DNA from: Deltaproteobacteria bacterium
GTDB taxonomy: Bacteria > Desulfobacterota > Desulfobacteria > Desulfobacterales > JAUVGT01
Assembly (NCBI GenBank): GCA_030593645.1
Contig: JAUVGT010000106.1
Location: 1 to 12,398, forward strand
Direction: 5' to 3'
Length of the DNA stretch: 12,398 nucleotides
Below, piece after piece: positions 1-6,347 of this stretch (within the stretch, counting starts at the first letter, position 1; each line of letters opens with the position of its first letter). The position numbers were made by a program, and so were the translations under genes. The notes below the pieces were generated by a model. It did no database searches, was not told the DNA's origin, and saw only the letters and a program-made list of their open reading frames with translations.

Positions 1-142
1 AAAGTCCAACTTCTGCGTTGTGCTGCATTTTGCAATGATTCAACGTACGATAAGTACGCTTCATCATTACAAAAATTGCACGCCTTGAATTTGAACTCTT
101 TACGAAACCGTCTAATTCGGACTTTTTACGAGACCATCAAAA
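1..142. repeat. Imperfect palindromic intergenic repeat, left edge cut or just complete
   Basis: The stretch before the first gene folds back on itself. The outer ends AAAGTCC (1-7) and GGACTTT (119-125) are inverted copies. The centre has CGTAC-GATAA-GTACG (about 45-59), flanked by AATGAT/ATCATT and by GCATTTTG/CAAAAATTGC. This layout, covering nearly the whole intergenic space, is typical of dispersed palindromic units (REP- or MITE-like) rather than of a promoter. Whether other copies exist cannot be seen here, because no second copy lies in the window. A tail ending ACGAGACCATCAAAA follows the right outer arm and runs straight into the start codon at 143. Confidence 0.55.
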
Positions 143-1243
143 ATGAACAATAAAAATAGTTATGAAAAACTGGCCGAGCATATTTTATTGCTGGGCATGG
201 GATATCCTTCTGCCGATACTCTGGTCGAAATACTCATCGAGAACTTTAGCCCTTTGGAAGCAGAAGCTGTAATGGCGATTCCCAACCGCATGATTCCGCT
301 AAAACTTGTTTCTTTTACTGAAATTAGTCAAAATTCAAAGATTTCTAAAAAAGAACTGGAACAGATCCTTGAGAATCTGACAAAGAGGGGGCTTCTTTTT
401 TCCGGGTTGACTGGTAATGGTGAAAAGGGTTATGCCTTTCAGCAGGTTGGATTTTCATTCCCCCAGACATTTTTCTGGAAAGGTGAAGATACACCCCACG
501 CGAAAAAGATGGCGGGAATGGTTGCAAAGTATATGAACCGGAGGGTTACATCAGAGATTTATCAGGAAGATCCCAAGGCGTATCGGTATATTCCTGTCAC
601 AGGCACCATTAATCCGGATATTCAGGCGGTGCTGCCGCATCATACCATGGAGAGTGTCCTGCAAAACGCACAGGATTTTGCCGTATGCCACTGCTCCTGC
701 AGGATGATTGCCTCGCTCAGGGGGCATGCCTGTGAACATTCGACCGAGATTTGTATTAAATTTGACGAGGTTGCAAGGTATGTGATTGAGAGGGGATTGG
801 GGAAAAAAATAACAAGGGAAAAAGCACGCGAACTCATCAAGGAAGCCGAAGATCAGGGTTTGGTTCATTTTGTGGATAATTCGGAAACGGGCATCAAGCA
901 TAACTGCAACTGTTGCGGCTGCGCATGCTGGAATGTGGGGGTGATTAAAAGAAGAAAGATACCCAGAGATTTTATCATGGCTGTCTACTTTGTCAGGGAA
1001 ACCGATGACGAAGAATGCACGGGTTGTGGAGAATGCGCTGTGATCTGTCCGGTTGATGCTGTAAAAATAGAAGATGATTTACCCGTGGTCGATACTGACT
1101 GGTGCATCGGCTGCGGTGTATGCGCAACCCGGTGTCCGGAAGACGCGGTCAAGATGAAACCAAGAACCGATCGTGCAGGCGAGCAGCCTGCTAAACATTT
1201 TCAGGATCTTCATCATATGATTCTAAAGAAAAAAGGATTTTAA
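143..1243 (+). CDS. Winged-helix, cysteine-rich, two-[4Fe-4S] ferredoxin-type protein
   Basis: This 366-residue soluble protein is a probable electron carrier or redox-sensing protein, with no signal peptide or membrane segment. Residues 1-100 are helical, and about 55-90 look like a small winged-helix (LTKRGLLFSG resembles a wing). The middle holds two cysteine groups not explained by ferredoxin folds: C182, C184, C186, C197 and C204, then C255, C257, C258, C260 and C262. The C-terminus is a classical two-cluster ferredoxin: C292-x2-C295-x2-C298-x3-C302 and C321-x2-C324-x2-C327-x3-C331, each followed by proline. I recall related unnamed ferredoxins from anaerobic Desulfobacterota but know no assigned reaction. 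It is first in an operon; the next gene begins 21 bases after its stop. No good Shine-Dalgarno precedes ATG 143, but the N-terminus fits the family and no better start is visible. Confidence 0.9.
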   Translation: MNNKNSYEKLAEHILLLGMGYPSADTLVEILIENFSPLEAEAVMAIPNRMIPLKLVSFTEISQNSKISKKELEQILENLTKRGLLFSGLTGNGEKGYAFQQVGFSFPQTFFWKGEDTPHAKKMAGMVAKYMNRRVTSEIYQEDPKAYRYIPVTGTINPDIQAVLPHHTMESVLQNAQDFAVCHCSCRMIASLRGHACEHSTEICIKFDEVARYVIERGLGKKITREKARELIKEAEDQGLVHFVDNSETGIKHNCNCCGCACWNVGVIKRRKIPRDFIMAVYFVRETDDEECTGCGECAVICPVDAVKIEDDLPVVDTDWCIGCGVCATRCPEDAVKMKPRTDRAGEQPAKHFQDLHHMILKKKGF

Positions 1244-1264
1244 TATTATTTTCAGGAGACTTTG

Positions 1265-2017
1265 ATGCATCTTAAGAGTATTGTACTTCATCCGGAAAAA
1301 TACCCCACCGATGATATTTATCCATTCAGCCTTCCGATTTTTAAGGATACAAATGAAATCGAATTCACCCAAAATGTTACTTTTTTTGTTGGTGAAAACG
1401 GGACCGGGAAGTCAAGTTTGCTGGAAGCCATTGCCAGGGGGTGCGGTGTCCATATCTGGAGCGGCTTGGAACGGACTCGGTTTGCTGTAAACCATTTTGA
1501 AAAAGATCTGCACCGTTATATTCAATTGAAATGGTCTGCAGGCAAAGTGCCCGGGTCTTTTTTTGCATCTGAAATATTTCGAAATTTTTCACAGAACCTG
1601 GATGAATGGGCCGCTGCAGATCCGGGGCAACTGTCCTATTTTGGCGGGGAGTCATTAATGGACCAGTCTCATGGACAATCCCATATGTCATTTTTCAAAT
1701 CAAGATATCGGATCAAAGGGATCTACTTTTTGGATGAACCGGAAAATGCCCTTTCACCCGTGACACAGATTGATTTGCTTGGCCTTCTGATGGAGATGGG
1801 GCAGATGGATCACGCCCAGTTTATCATCGCCACCCATTCTCCTATTTTGCTGGCATGCCCGGGCGCGGAAATTTATAGTTTTGATTCAACGCCGGTAAAA
1901 GCGGTTGAATATGAGGAGACCAACCATTACCAGGTTTATAAGCATTTTTTAAATCACAGAGAAGAATATATTGGGAATATAAGCCGGAGATACAGGAATG
2001 ATAGAAATTACAGATAA
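1265..2017 (+). CDS. ABC/SMC-like AAA ATPase (COG3910-type)
   Basis: A 250-residue stand-alone ATPase of the AAA_21/ABC-like class. Walker A is GENGTGKSS (43-51). The signature-like loop is QSHGQS (134-139), which keeps the S and GQ pattern of an ABC signature. Walker B is IYFLDEPE (153-160, D157 and catalytic E158), and the switch histidine is H191 in ATHSP. It has no coiled coil and no transmembrane segment, so it is neither SMC/RecN nor an ABC exporter; small cytoplasmic ATPases like this usually have no defined substrate. ATG 1265 is chosen because AGGAG lies at 1254-1258, six bases upstream; TTG 1262 would also be in frame but is too close. Its last 20 bases overlap the MscS-like gene, so the two are probably translationally coupled. 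Co-transcription with the Fe-S gene upstream is inferred from spacing. Confidence 0.9.
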   Translation: MHLKSIVLHPEKYPTDDIYPFSLPIFKDTNEIEFTQNVTFFVGENGTGKSSLLEAIARGCGVHIWSGLERTRFAVNHFEKDLHRYIQLKWSAGKVPGSFFASEIFRNFSQNLDEWAAADPGQLSYFGGESLMDQSHGQSHMSFFKSRYRIKGIYFLDEPENALSPVTQIDLLGLLMEMGQMDHAQFIIATHSPILLACPGAEIYSFDSTPVKAVEYEETNHYQVYKHFLNHREEYIGNISRRYRNDRNYR

Positions 2018-2540
2018 AATTATTTCCCAGATCGGTGATAAAATTGTTGAGTATTCACCCGGGCTTTTTATGGCGGTTATTATTTTTACAGTCTTTTACG
2101 GGATTGCATGGATAACCCGGAAAATCGCCGTAAAGCTCAGTAGAAAAATGGATACGGATAAATCCACGGTGATCCGGCTGGTCGGATCCATATTTAAAGC
2201 TGTGATCATCATTCTTGGGCTGATTACAGCACTGGGAACACTGGGAATTGATATCACCGCCCTGGTAGCCGGCCTGGGGTTAACCGGATTCGCCCTGGGC
2301 TTTGCTCTTAAGGACGCTCTGTCAAACCTGCTGGCGGGCGTACTGGTACTATTTTACCAGCCGTTTCGCTGCGGCGATGAAATCGAGGTGGCCGGTTGTA
2401 AAGGCGTGGTCACCGAAATAAACCTGAGATATACTGTGCTAAAGGGTGAGACTGCGGAATTCTTGATTCCCAATTCCGTATGTTTCACCAAATGGATCGC
2501 GGTACATAAAAAAACAGTGAAAAGCGAACAGTATCAGTAA
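1998..2540 (+). CDS. Short MscS-family mechanosensitive channel protein
   Basis: A 180-residue inner-membrane protein of the small-conductance mechanosensitive channel family. Hydrophobic helices lie at about 21-41, 62-84 and 86-118. The third carries the glycine/alanine-rich pore-helix pattern (AGLGLTGFALGFALKDALSN, 91-110). It is followed by the beta-domain hallmark PFRCGDEIEV (122-131) and IPNSVCF (157-163). Typical MscS proteins are near 280 residues. Here the protein stops just after the beta domain, and the C-terminal alpha/beta vestibule domain is missing. No continuation is readable downstream, because the convergent LUD gene ends seven bases later. It may be a naturally minimal form or a truncated gene. 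ATG 1998 lies inside the ATPase gene (20-base overlap), with GGAG at 1984-1987. Confidence 0.9.
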   Translation: MIEITDKIISQIGDKIVEYSPGLFMAVIIFTVFYGIAWITRKIAVKLSRKMDTDKSTVIRLVGSIFKAVIIILGLITALGTLGIDITALVAGLGLTGFALGFALKDALSNLLAGVLVLFYQPFRCGDEIEVAGCKGVVTEINLRYTVLKGETAEFLIPNSVCFTKWIAVHKKTVKSEQYQ

Positions 2541-2546
2541 AATAGT

Positions 2547-3191
2547 TTAATACCCCAACACCTGATTAATCAGCACCACGGAAACATCGGTCATCATCGG
2601 TTTCCGGTGAAGAATCGTTGTGATTCGGCATATCCTCTGAGGAGTATTACAGTCATTGCACTTTCCTGTTTCAGCGCATGGGGTTTCCATGTTCAGGCTT
2701 TTTGCGCGCATGGGTCCGGCGATCTCTTTTACCCGGTTCAGGGCAGAATGAAGATCAGGAGTGACCTTGTTCATTCCGGCGACAATGATCACTTTTTTTG
2801 GGCCAAAGCACATGGCATTGGTACGATTGCCAACCGCGTCTACATTGATTATTTCTCCGGTCATGGAGATGGCATTCGCGCTGCAGAAAAAACAGTCCGC
2901 CTGTCCCTGCAACATTCGGACCTTAAGGGATTCTTCTTTTAATATGTCACCCTTCCAGTGGTCATAAATGGTTTTACCGCCTGCAATGAGTTCTTCCAGT
3001 ACACCGATGTTTCTTGTGGTATCTGATCCTCCAAAACCAAACGTTTCATAGCCGGATACCATATTCAGAATTCGGTCTTTTGCCTCTGAGATGTTAGATA
3101 CCATAAAGGCGTCAAAGTCGTGCTTGATTAATGCTTTAATGCATTTTTCTCCTGTTTTTTCCCATAACCATGTTTGATATTGATCAGTCAT
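2547..3191 (-). CDS. LUD-domain (LutC/YkgG-like) protein with four-Cys tail
   Basis: A 214-residue protein of the LUD fold (PF02589; lactate utilisation LutC and relatives). Visible signatures are the glycine-rich GFGGSDTTRNIGV (52-64), corresponding to the family's G-G-S-T loop, and the central block with CSANAISMTGEI (103-114), DAVGNRTNAM (118-127) and KKVIIVAGMNKV (132-143). A cysteine tail, C172-x5-C178-x2-C181-x6-C188, could hold an Fe-S cluster or metal. The classical partners lutA and lutB are absent from the window, so a role in lactate oxidation is not supported; orphan LUD proteins of this kind are common in anaerobes and uncharacterised. The start is supported by a G-rich ribosome site (GGGGGG at 3199-3204, seven bases before ATG). 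It converges on the MscS-like gene with a six-base gap and no evident terminator between them. Confidence 0.9.
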   Translation of the reverse strand: MTDQYQTWLWEKTGEKCIKALIKHDFDAFMVSNISEAKDRILNMVSGYETFGFGGSDTTRNIGVLEELIAGGKTIYDHWKGDILKEESLKVRMLQGQADCFFCSANAISMTGEIINVDAVGNRTNAMCFGPKKVIIVAGMNKVTPDLHSALNRVKEIAGPMRAKSLNMETPCAETGKCNDCNTPQRICRITTILHRKPMMTDVSVVLINQVLGY

Positions 3192-3270
3192 TTTGGTTCC
3201 CCCCTTTTTATTTTTGAGATAGGTTTTATCTAAAAAAGCCGATTTTGCCTGTATGATCTATTCAGTTGAA

Positions 3271-3294
3271 CTTATTCGAGTAGCATTCAATAAG
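3271..3294. repeat. Small inverted repeat upstream of the LUD gene
   Basis: CTTATTCGA (3271-3279) and TCAATAAG (3287-3294) pair with one bulged C around a seven-base loop. It lies in the 139-base gap between the SGNH-like gene and the LUD gene. It has no T-tract on either strand, so it is not a convincing terminator; it could be an operator, or chance in AT-rich DNA. Confidence 0.3.
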
Positions 3295-3330
3295 CCGTGT
3301 TATAAAACAAATGATTTATTATAGTATAAA

Positions 3331-4239
3331 TTAAATATGTTCTTTTAACTTTTTAATAAATATAACAGTTCTTTTGTTTTTACCAATATTATTTAAATGA
3401 AGTTTTGAATCATAAAACAGGGAATCTTCAAATACATAATTATGCAATTCACCTAATATTGGTACCGATAGTTGTGCTTGGATTTGCTTCTCATACATAT
3501 CAAACTCTGTTCGATTGATTTGATACAAACTTTTAGGAAGGGGAGAAAAAGAGAAGTAACATTTAGCACCCTTACTTTCGATGTATTGAGAAAAAGAATT
3601 TATTGCAGGTATGGCTTTTTTATTTATTTCTAATTTTATGCTTTTTGTTGTTCCCTTAAATGTTGAATTTTGGGATAGATTATCAATATAATCACCATAA
3701 TGATTAAAATTATCACTACTGTACTTACCTGCGCCGGGTTCGAACTTGAAAGTTGTCTTTTTTATATAACTTAATGGTATGTTAAGGAATCCTTTTAATA
3801 TATTTTTAATCTGTGCATAATCAGATATATACTTAAGATAGTGAGGATATGTTTTCAGAACGAAGGCTAACTTTTTAGAACCATAAAATCTATCAGTAAA
3901 TTGATTATATCCAACACTAATAATTACTAAATCATTAGCTTTTATGTTTTCCTTAAATTGATTTAAATAAAACTGAAGTCCCATTCCAGCAAATAAACCT
4001 GTGTTAACGACATTATAACCCGTTGAATCCTCAATAAGTTTACTATCGATGCCAAATGGTAAATTTGAATCACCAATTAAAAGTATTTTTTGCCCTTTAA
4101 TAGTTTGGACTAATCTTGTTTTATCTTCTATTGCTCTCAAATAATGATTTTCAGGTGTTATATCTTTAAAGACTATGACTACAAAGACAAACATATAAAT
4201 CGAAATAAAAACTAATATATTCATTAAAAATAGGCGCAT
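3331..4239 (-). CDS. Membrane-anchored SGNH-hydrolase-like O-acyltransferase partner
   Basis: A 302-residue protein (303 if the preceding ATG at 4242 is used). An N-terminal hydrophobic helix (about 3-25) followed by a polar body points to an inner-membrane anchor with a periplasmic catalytic domain. SGNH features can be read: GDSN with the candidate nucleophile serine (residue 58), the block II glycine in VVNTGLFAG, block III GYNQ with the oxyanion asparagine, and a C-terminal YDSKLHLNNIG supplying Asp and His. In the AlgI/AlgX and DltB/DltD systems such proteins accept an acyl group from the MBOAT membrane protein and place it on a polysaccharide; this role is inferred. AGGAG (4246-4250) overlaps the MBOAT stop codon and sits six bases from ATG 4239, so that start is preferred. 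The gene is markedly AT-rich compared with the flanks (for example 12 G/C in the 60 bases from 3361). Confidence 0.82.
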   Translation of the reverse strand: MRLFLMNILVFISIYMFVFVVIVFKDITPENHYLRAIEDKTRLVQTIKGQKILLIGDSNLPFGIDSKLIEDSTGYNVVNTGLFAGMGLQFYLNQFKENIKANDLVIISVGYNQFTDRFYGSKKLAFVLKTYPHYLKYISDYAQIKNILKGFLNIPLSYIKKTTFKFEPGAGKYSSDNFNHYGDYIDNLSQNSTFKGTTKSIKLEINKKAIPAINSFSQYIESKGAKCYFSFSPLPKSLYQINRTEFDMYEKQIQAQLSVPILGELHNYVFEDSLFYDSKLHLNNIGKNKRTVIFIKKLKEHI

Positions 4240-4248
4240 CATATTCTC

Positions 4249-5685
4249 CTAAAATTGAAAATAAATAAATTCTTCCTGATTGCCACCAAAGCCTATAATT
4301 AAAAAAATAATACCATAGTATATTCCCCAGCGAATTATTTTGGGGCATGTTAATTTGTCAAATTGCAAGATGTGTTGTTTGTCTCTTTGTATCCATTCAA
4401 TCAAGAAAAAAACAGTTACTAATAAAATTACTTTTATTGAACCATTTTCAGGCATTGAAAAAAGTGACATTGAAAAAACATTTCTGAGATAGTTTATTGC
4501 TTGATTTATTGTTTCGGCTCTAAAAAATATCCACGCTAAAATAGTAAGAAAATAGGTTGTCCCAATTTGAAACAGCTCCTTAACATTGGGTAATAGTTTG
4601 CCTGCTGCAACGATGTCTGTATTTTTTCTATTTTGTTTTAACAACATCAATGGCAAGAAATAACAAGCATTAATAAATCCCCAAACCACAAAAGTCCAGT
4701 TTGCCCCATGCCAAAACCCACTGACAAGGAAAATCACAAAGGTATTTCTGATTTTCATCCAGGTATCACCCTTGCTGCCGCCAAGAGGAATGTAAACGTA
4801 ATCCCTGAACCATGTTGATAATGAAATATGCCAACGCCGCCAAAACTCTGCAATATCTCTTGAAAAATAAGGAAAAGCGAAATTTCTCATTAGGTTGAAG
4901 CCAAATAATCTTGATGTGCCAATAGCAATATCTGAGTAACCTGAAAAGTCACTGTAGATTTGAATGGAAAAGAAGATTGCACCAAGTAATAAAGTACTCC
5001 CCGAATAATCTGTATAGTTCGAAAAAATATCATTCACATAGATTGCACAATTGTCTGCAATAACAATTTTCTTAAACAGTCCCACAAGGATTTGACGCAT
5101 TCCATCAACAGCTTTTTCGTATTCAAAAGTCCTTTTTGTGTAAAATTGTGGTAATAAGTTTTTTGCTCTCTCAATCGGTCCAGCAACAAGTTGAGGAAAA
5201 AAACTTACAAAAGAAAAAAAAGCAAGTATGTCTTTTGTCGAAGCTGTCTTCCGTTTATAAACGTCTATTGAGTAGCTAAGTGTTTGGAAAGTATAAAAAC
5301 TAATCCCTATTGGAAGTATTATGTTTAACCTTGTTGCATTTATTGGTTTTCCAAGCAGTGTAAATGCTTCTGCAAAACTTTCCGAGAAAAAATTGAAATA
5401 TTTGAAAAATCCAAGAAAACCAAGATTTACAAAAATACTTGTTAAAAGAAGTAATTTCCTCTTTCGATCTTTATTGGTTTTTGATAGCCCTATTCCTACA
5501 AAGTAATCAACGAATGAGCTAATTACAATTAAAGAAAGAAATCTCCAGTCCCACCAACCGTAGAAGACATAGCTAGCGGTGAGCAGAAGGGAGTTTTGTG
5601 CCTTTATATTTTTATTCGTTACAAACCAATAGAGAAAAAAAACTATTGGTAAAAAGATTGCAAATTCTATTGAGTTAAATAACAT
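4249..5685 (-). CDS. MBOAT-family O-acyltransferase, AlgI-like
   Basis: A 478-residue polytopic inner-membrane acyltransferase, the usual length for AlgI/PatA-type MBOAT proteins. Family landmarks are LPIGISFYTFQTLSY (124-138), FFPQLVAGPIER (162-173), YSDFSGYSDIAIG (244-256), FWRRWHISLSTWFRDYVYIPLGG (281-303, H286), and the invariant histidine H326 in SGFWHGANWTF (322-332). The end, GFGGNQEEFIYFQF, is the usual C-terminus. Members move acetyl or other acyl groups from the cytoplasm across the membrane for O-acylation of alginate, other exopolysaccharides or peptidoglycan. The acceptor here is unknown, because no alginate or other polysaccharide synthesis genes are in the window. It is the first gene of a - strand pair with the SGNH-like gene. 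It is AT-rich, and the 1.36 kb upstream has no intact gene. Calling it algI would be unsupported. Confidence 0.93.
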   Translation of the reverse strand: MLFNSIEFAIFLPIVFFLYWFVTNKNIKAQNSLLLTASYVFYGWWDWRFLSLIVISSFVDYFVGIGLSKTNKDRKRKLLLLTSIFVNLGFLGFFKYFNFFSESFAEAFTLLGKPINATRLNIILPIGISFYTFQTLSYSIDVYKRKTASTKDILAFFSFVSFFPQLVAGPIERAKNLLPQFYTKRTFEYEKAVDGMRQILVGLFKKIVIADNCAIYVNDIFSNYTDYSGSTLLLGAIFFSIQIYSDFSGYSDIAIGTSRLFGFNLMRNFAFPYFSRDIAEFWRRWHISLSTWFRDYVYIPLGGSKGDTWMKIRNTFVIFLVSGFWHGANWTFVVWGFINACYFLPLMLLKQNRKNTDIVAAGKLLPNVKELFQIGTTYFLTILAWIFFRAETINQAINYLRNVFSMSLFSMPENGSIKVILLVTVFFLIEWIQRDKQHILQFDKLTCPKIIRWGIYYGIIFLIIGFGGNQEEFIYFQF

Positions 5686-5711
5686 ATTCTTTTCTCATGA
5701 CTTGATACCGC

Positions 5712-5749
5712 CTGGTACTACAATCTGTGATAGCTATTTGTAGTATCAG
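5712..5749. repeat. 12-bp-stem hairpin upstream of the acyltransferase gene
   Basis: CTGGTACTACAA (5712-5723) pairs with TTGTAGTATCAG (5738-5749) over 12 consecutive positions, with one G-T pair and a 14-base loop. It starts 27 bases upstream of the acyltransferase start codon, so it would fall in that gene's leader or promoter. Neither side has a T-run, so it is not a normal intrinsic terminator. Short GGTATC/GATACC words recur around it (5704-5709, 5773-5778, 5780-5785). It could be an operator, an mRNA leader structure, or a mobile-element end. Confidence 0.6.
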
Positions 5750-5803
5750 CAATTTTATGCCAGTTCATGTGTGGTATCAGGTATCGAAACCGCTGACAAG
5801 CAC

Positions 5804-6329
5804 TCAAAGTATTCAATGTTTTCAAAACTCCTCCGGTTCGAGGCACTGAATAGTTAAACTATGTTTCCTTAAAGGAATGGCTTACCGGTTCAAATGAATT
5901 GGATAAGAAGATACACCGTAATAACATGGTGACAATTATCACACACTGCGTGTTTATGCAATGATCATGTTGTGTTTTGCCCGATGTAGCGGTTTAGTTC
6001 GATATACGGCACTTTCGGACAGAAAGTTAGGGCGGATTAGAAAGATAACCGAATGAAATAATTAGATGCTTGAAGGTAACATGCCGAAAAATCATGTAAA
6101 TCTTGTTTTTATCATTCCATCGAAGTACACAGTAAGCTATACCTTCTGTACGATCAAAGGCCGCGTGATGATTCGGCTATTCAAATATATAGCAGACATT
6201 TTTAAGAAATATTAGAGTTGTAGGTTCTGGGCCGTGAGATATTCTTTAAGTATGATCGGAGTGAGTGAAGGTATCATTAGGAAATACGCAATGAAGAAAG
6301 ATGTGAAAGAGCGCCAGTCAAAGTATTCA
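5804..6329. repeat. 12-base direct repeat pair bracketing the IS200 relic
   Basis: TCAAAGTATTCA occurs at 5804-5815 and again at 6318-6329. The three preceding bases match at two positions (CAC and CAG). Spacing is 514 bases, about one IS200-sized unit. Each copy is followed closely by a small hairpin (5830-5843 and 6334-6347). It may mark element ends or target-related sequences, or be chance in AT-rich DNA. Confidence 0.45.
5926..6329 (+). pseudogene. tnpA: Degraded IS200/IS605-type HUH transposase (tnpA)
   Basis: Conceptual reading across frames recovers the family in order. THCVF (5941-5955) comes first, then HVVFCPM followed by a TAG stop where the family has Y (about 5965-5990). After a frameshift the reading runs KLGRIRKITE (6024-6053), two stops, then MLEGNMPKNHVNLVFIIP (6066-6119), SKYTVSYTF, TIKGRVMIRLFK, a TAG at 6213-6215, RFWAVRYSLSMIGVSEGIIRKY (6222-6287) and KERQ. 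This matches the IS200 TnpA pattern: the YHIVFCPKYRRKV start, the DHVHLV metal-binding block, PPKYSVS, KGKS, FWARGY-VSTVG, and the IRKY helix with the catalytic tyrosine. Tyr (6285-6287) survives, but the second His of HUH is Asn (HVN, 6093-6101). At least two frameshifts and several stops show it is dead. A normal TnpA is about 130-150 residues; nearly the full length is traceable. Confidence 0.82.
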
Positions 6330-6333
6330 GGGT

Positions 6334-6347
6334 ACCCCTTTAGGAGT
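6334..6347. repeat. Degenerate right-end hairpin of the IS200 relic
   Basis: ACCCC-TTTA-GGAGT pairs at four of five positions; a single change (A6345 to G) would restore the perfect arm GGGGT. It directly follows the transposase relic, where IS200/IS605 elements carry their right-end palindrome. It is followed by GCAACTTTTTT, so it could also have served as a transcription stop for the element. Confidence 0.5.

Larger units (their letters stand above)
5804..6347 (+). mobile_element. Remnant of an IS200/IS605-family insertion sequence
   Basis: The core is a decayed IS200-type transposase gene (see the pseudogene at 5926). Around it lie structures expected of such elements, which have subterminal hairpins rather than terminal inverted repeats. 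A degenerate right-end hairpin follows the gene at 6334-6347. Upstream are short palindromes: CCTC-CGGTTC-GAGG (5830-5843), ATAGTT-A-AACTAT (5850-5862) and TTCCTT-A-AAGGAA (5865-5877). A 12-base direct repeat brackets the region (5804-5815 and 6318-6329). The exact ends cannot be fixed by eye, so the coordinates are approximate. No tnpB is seen. Confidence 0.6.

Noticed and set aside
1..142. CRISPR or tRNA in the leading non-coding stretch
   Set aside because: There is no direct-repeat array and no cloverleaf; the symmetry is inverted and accounts for the stretch.
2562..2573. CTGATTAATCAG palindrome as a terminator between the convergent MscS-like and LUD genes
   Set aside because: It lies inside the LUD coding sequence, has no loop or T-run and is best explained by codons.
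4166..4348. 60-residue - strand frame across the junction of the two acyltransferase genes
   Set aside because: Shadow of two strongly supported genes in another frame.
5734..5770. Sigma-54-like promoter on the - strand (CTGGCATAAAATTGCTG) before the acyltransferase
   Set aside because: The GG and GC elements are separated by nine bases instead of the strict ten, so it does not meet the sigma-54 rule.
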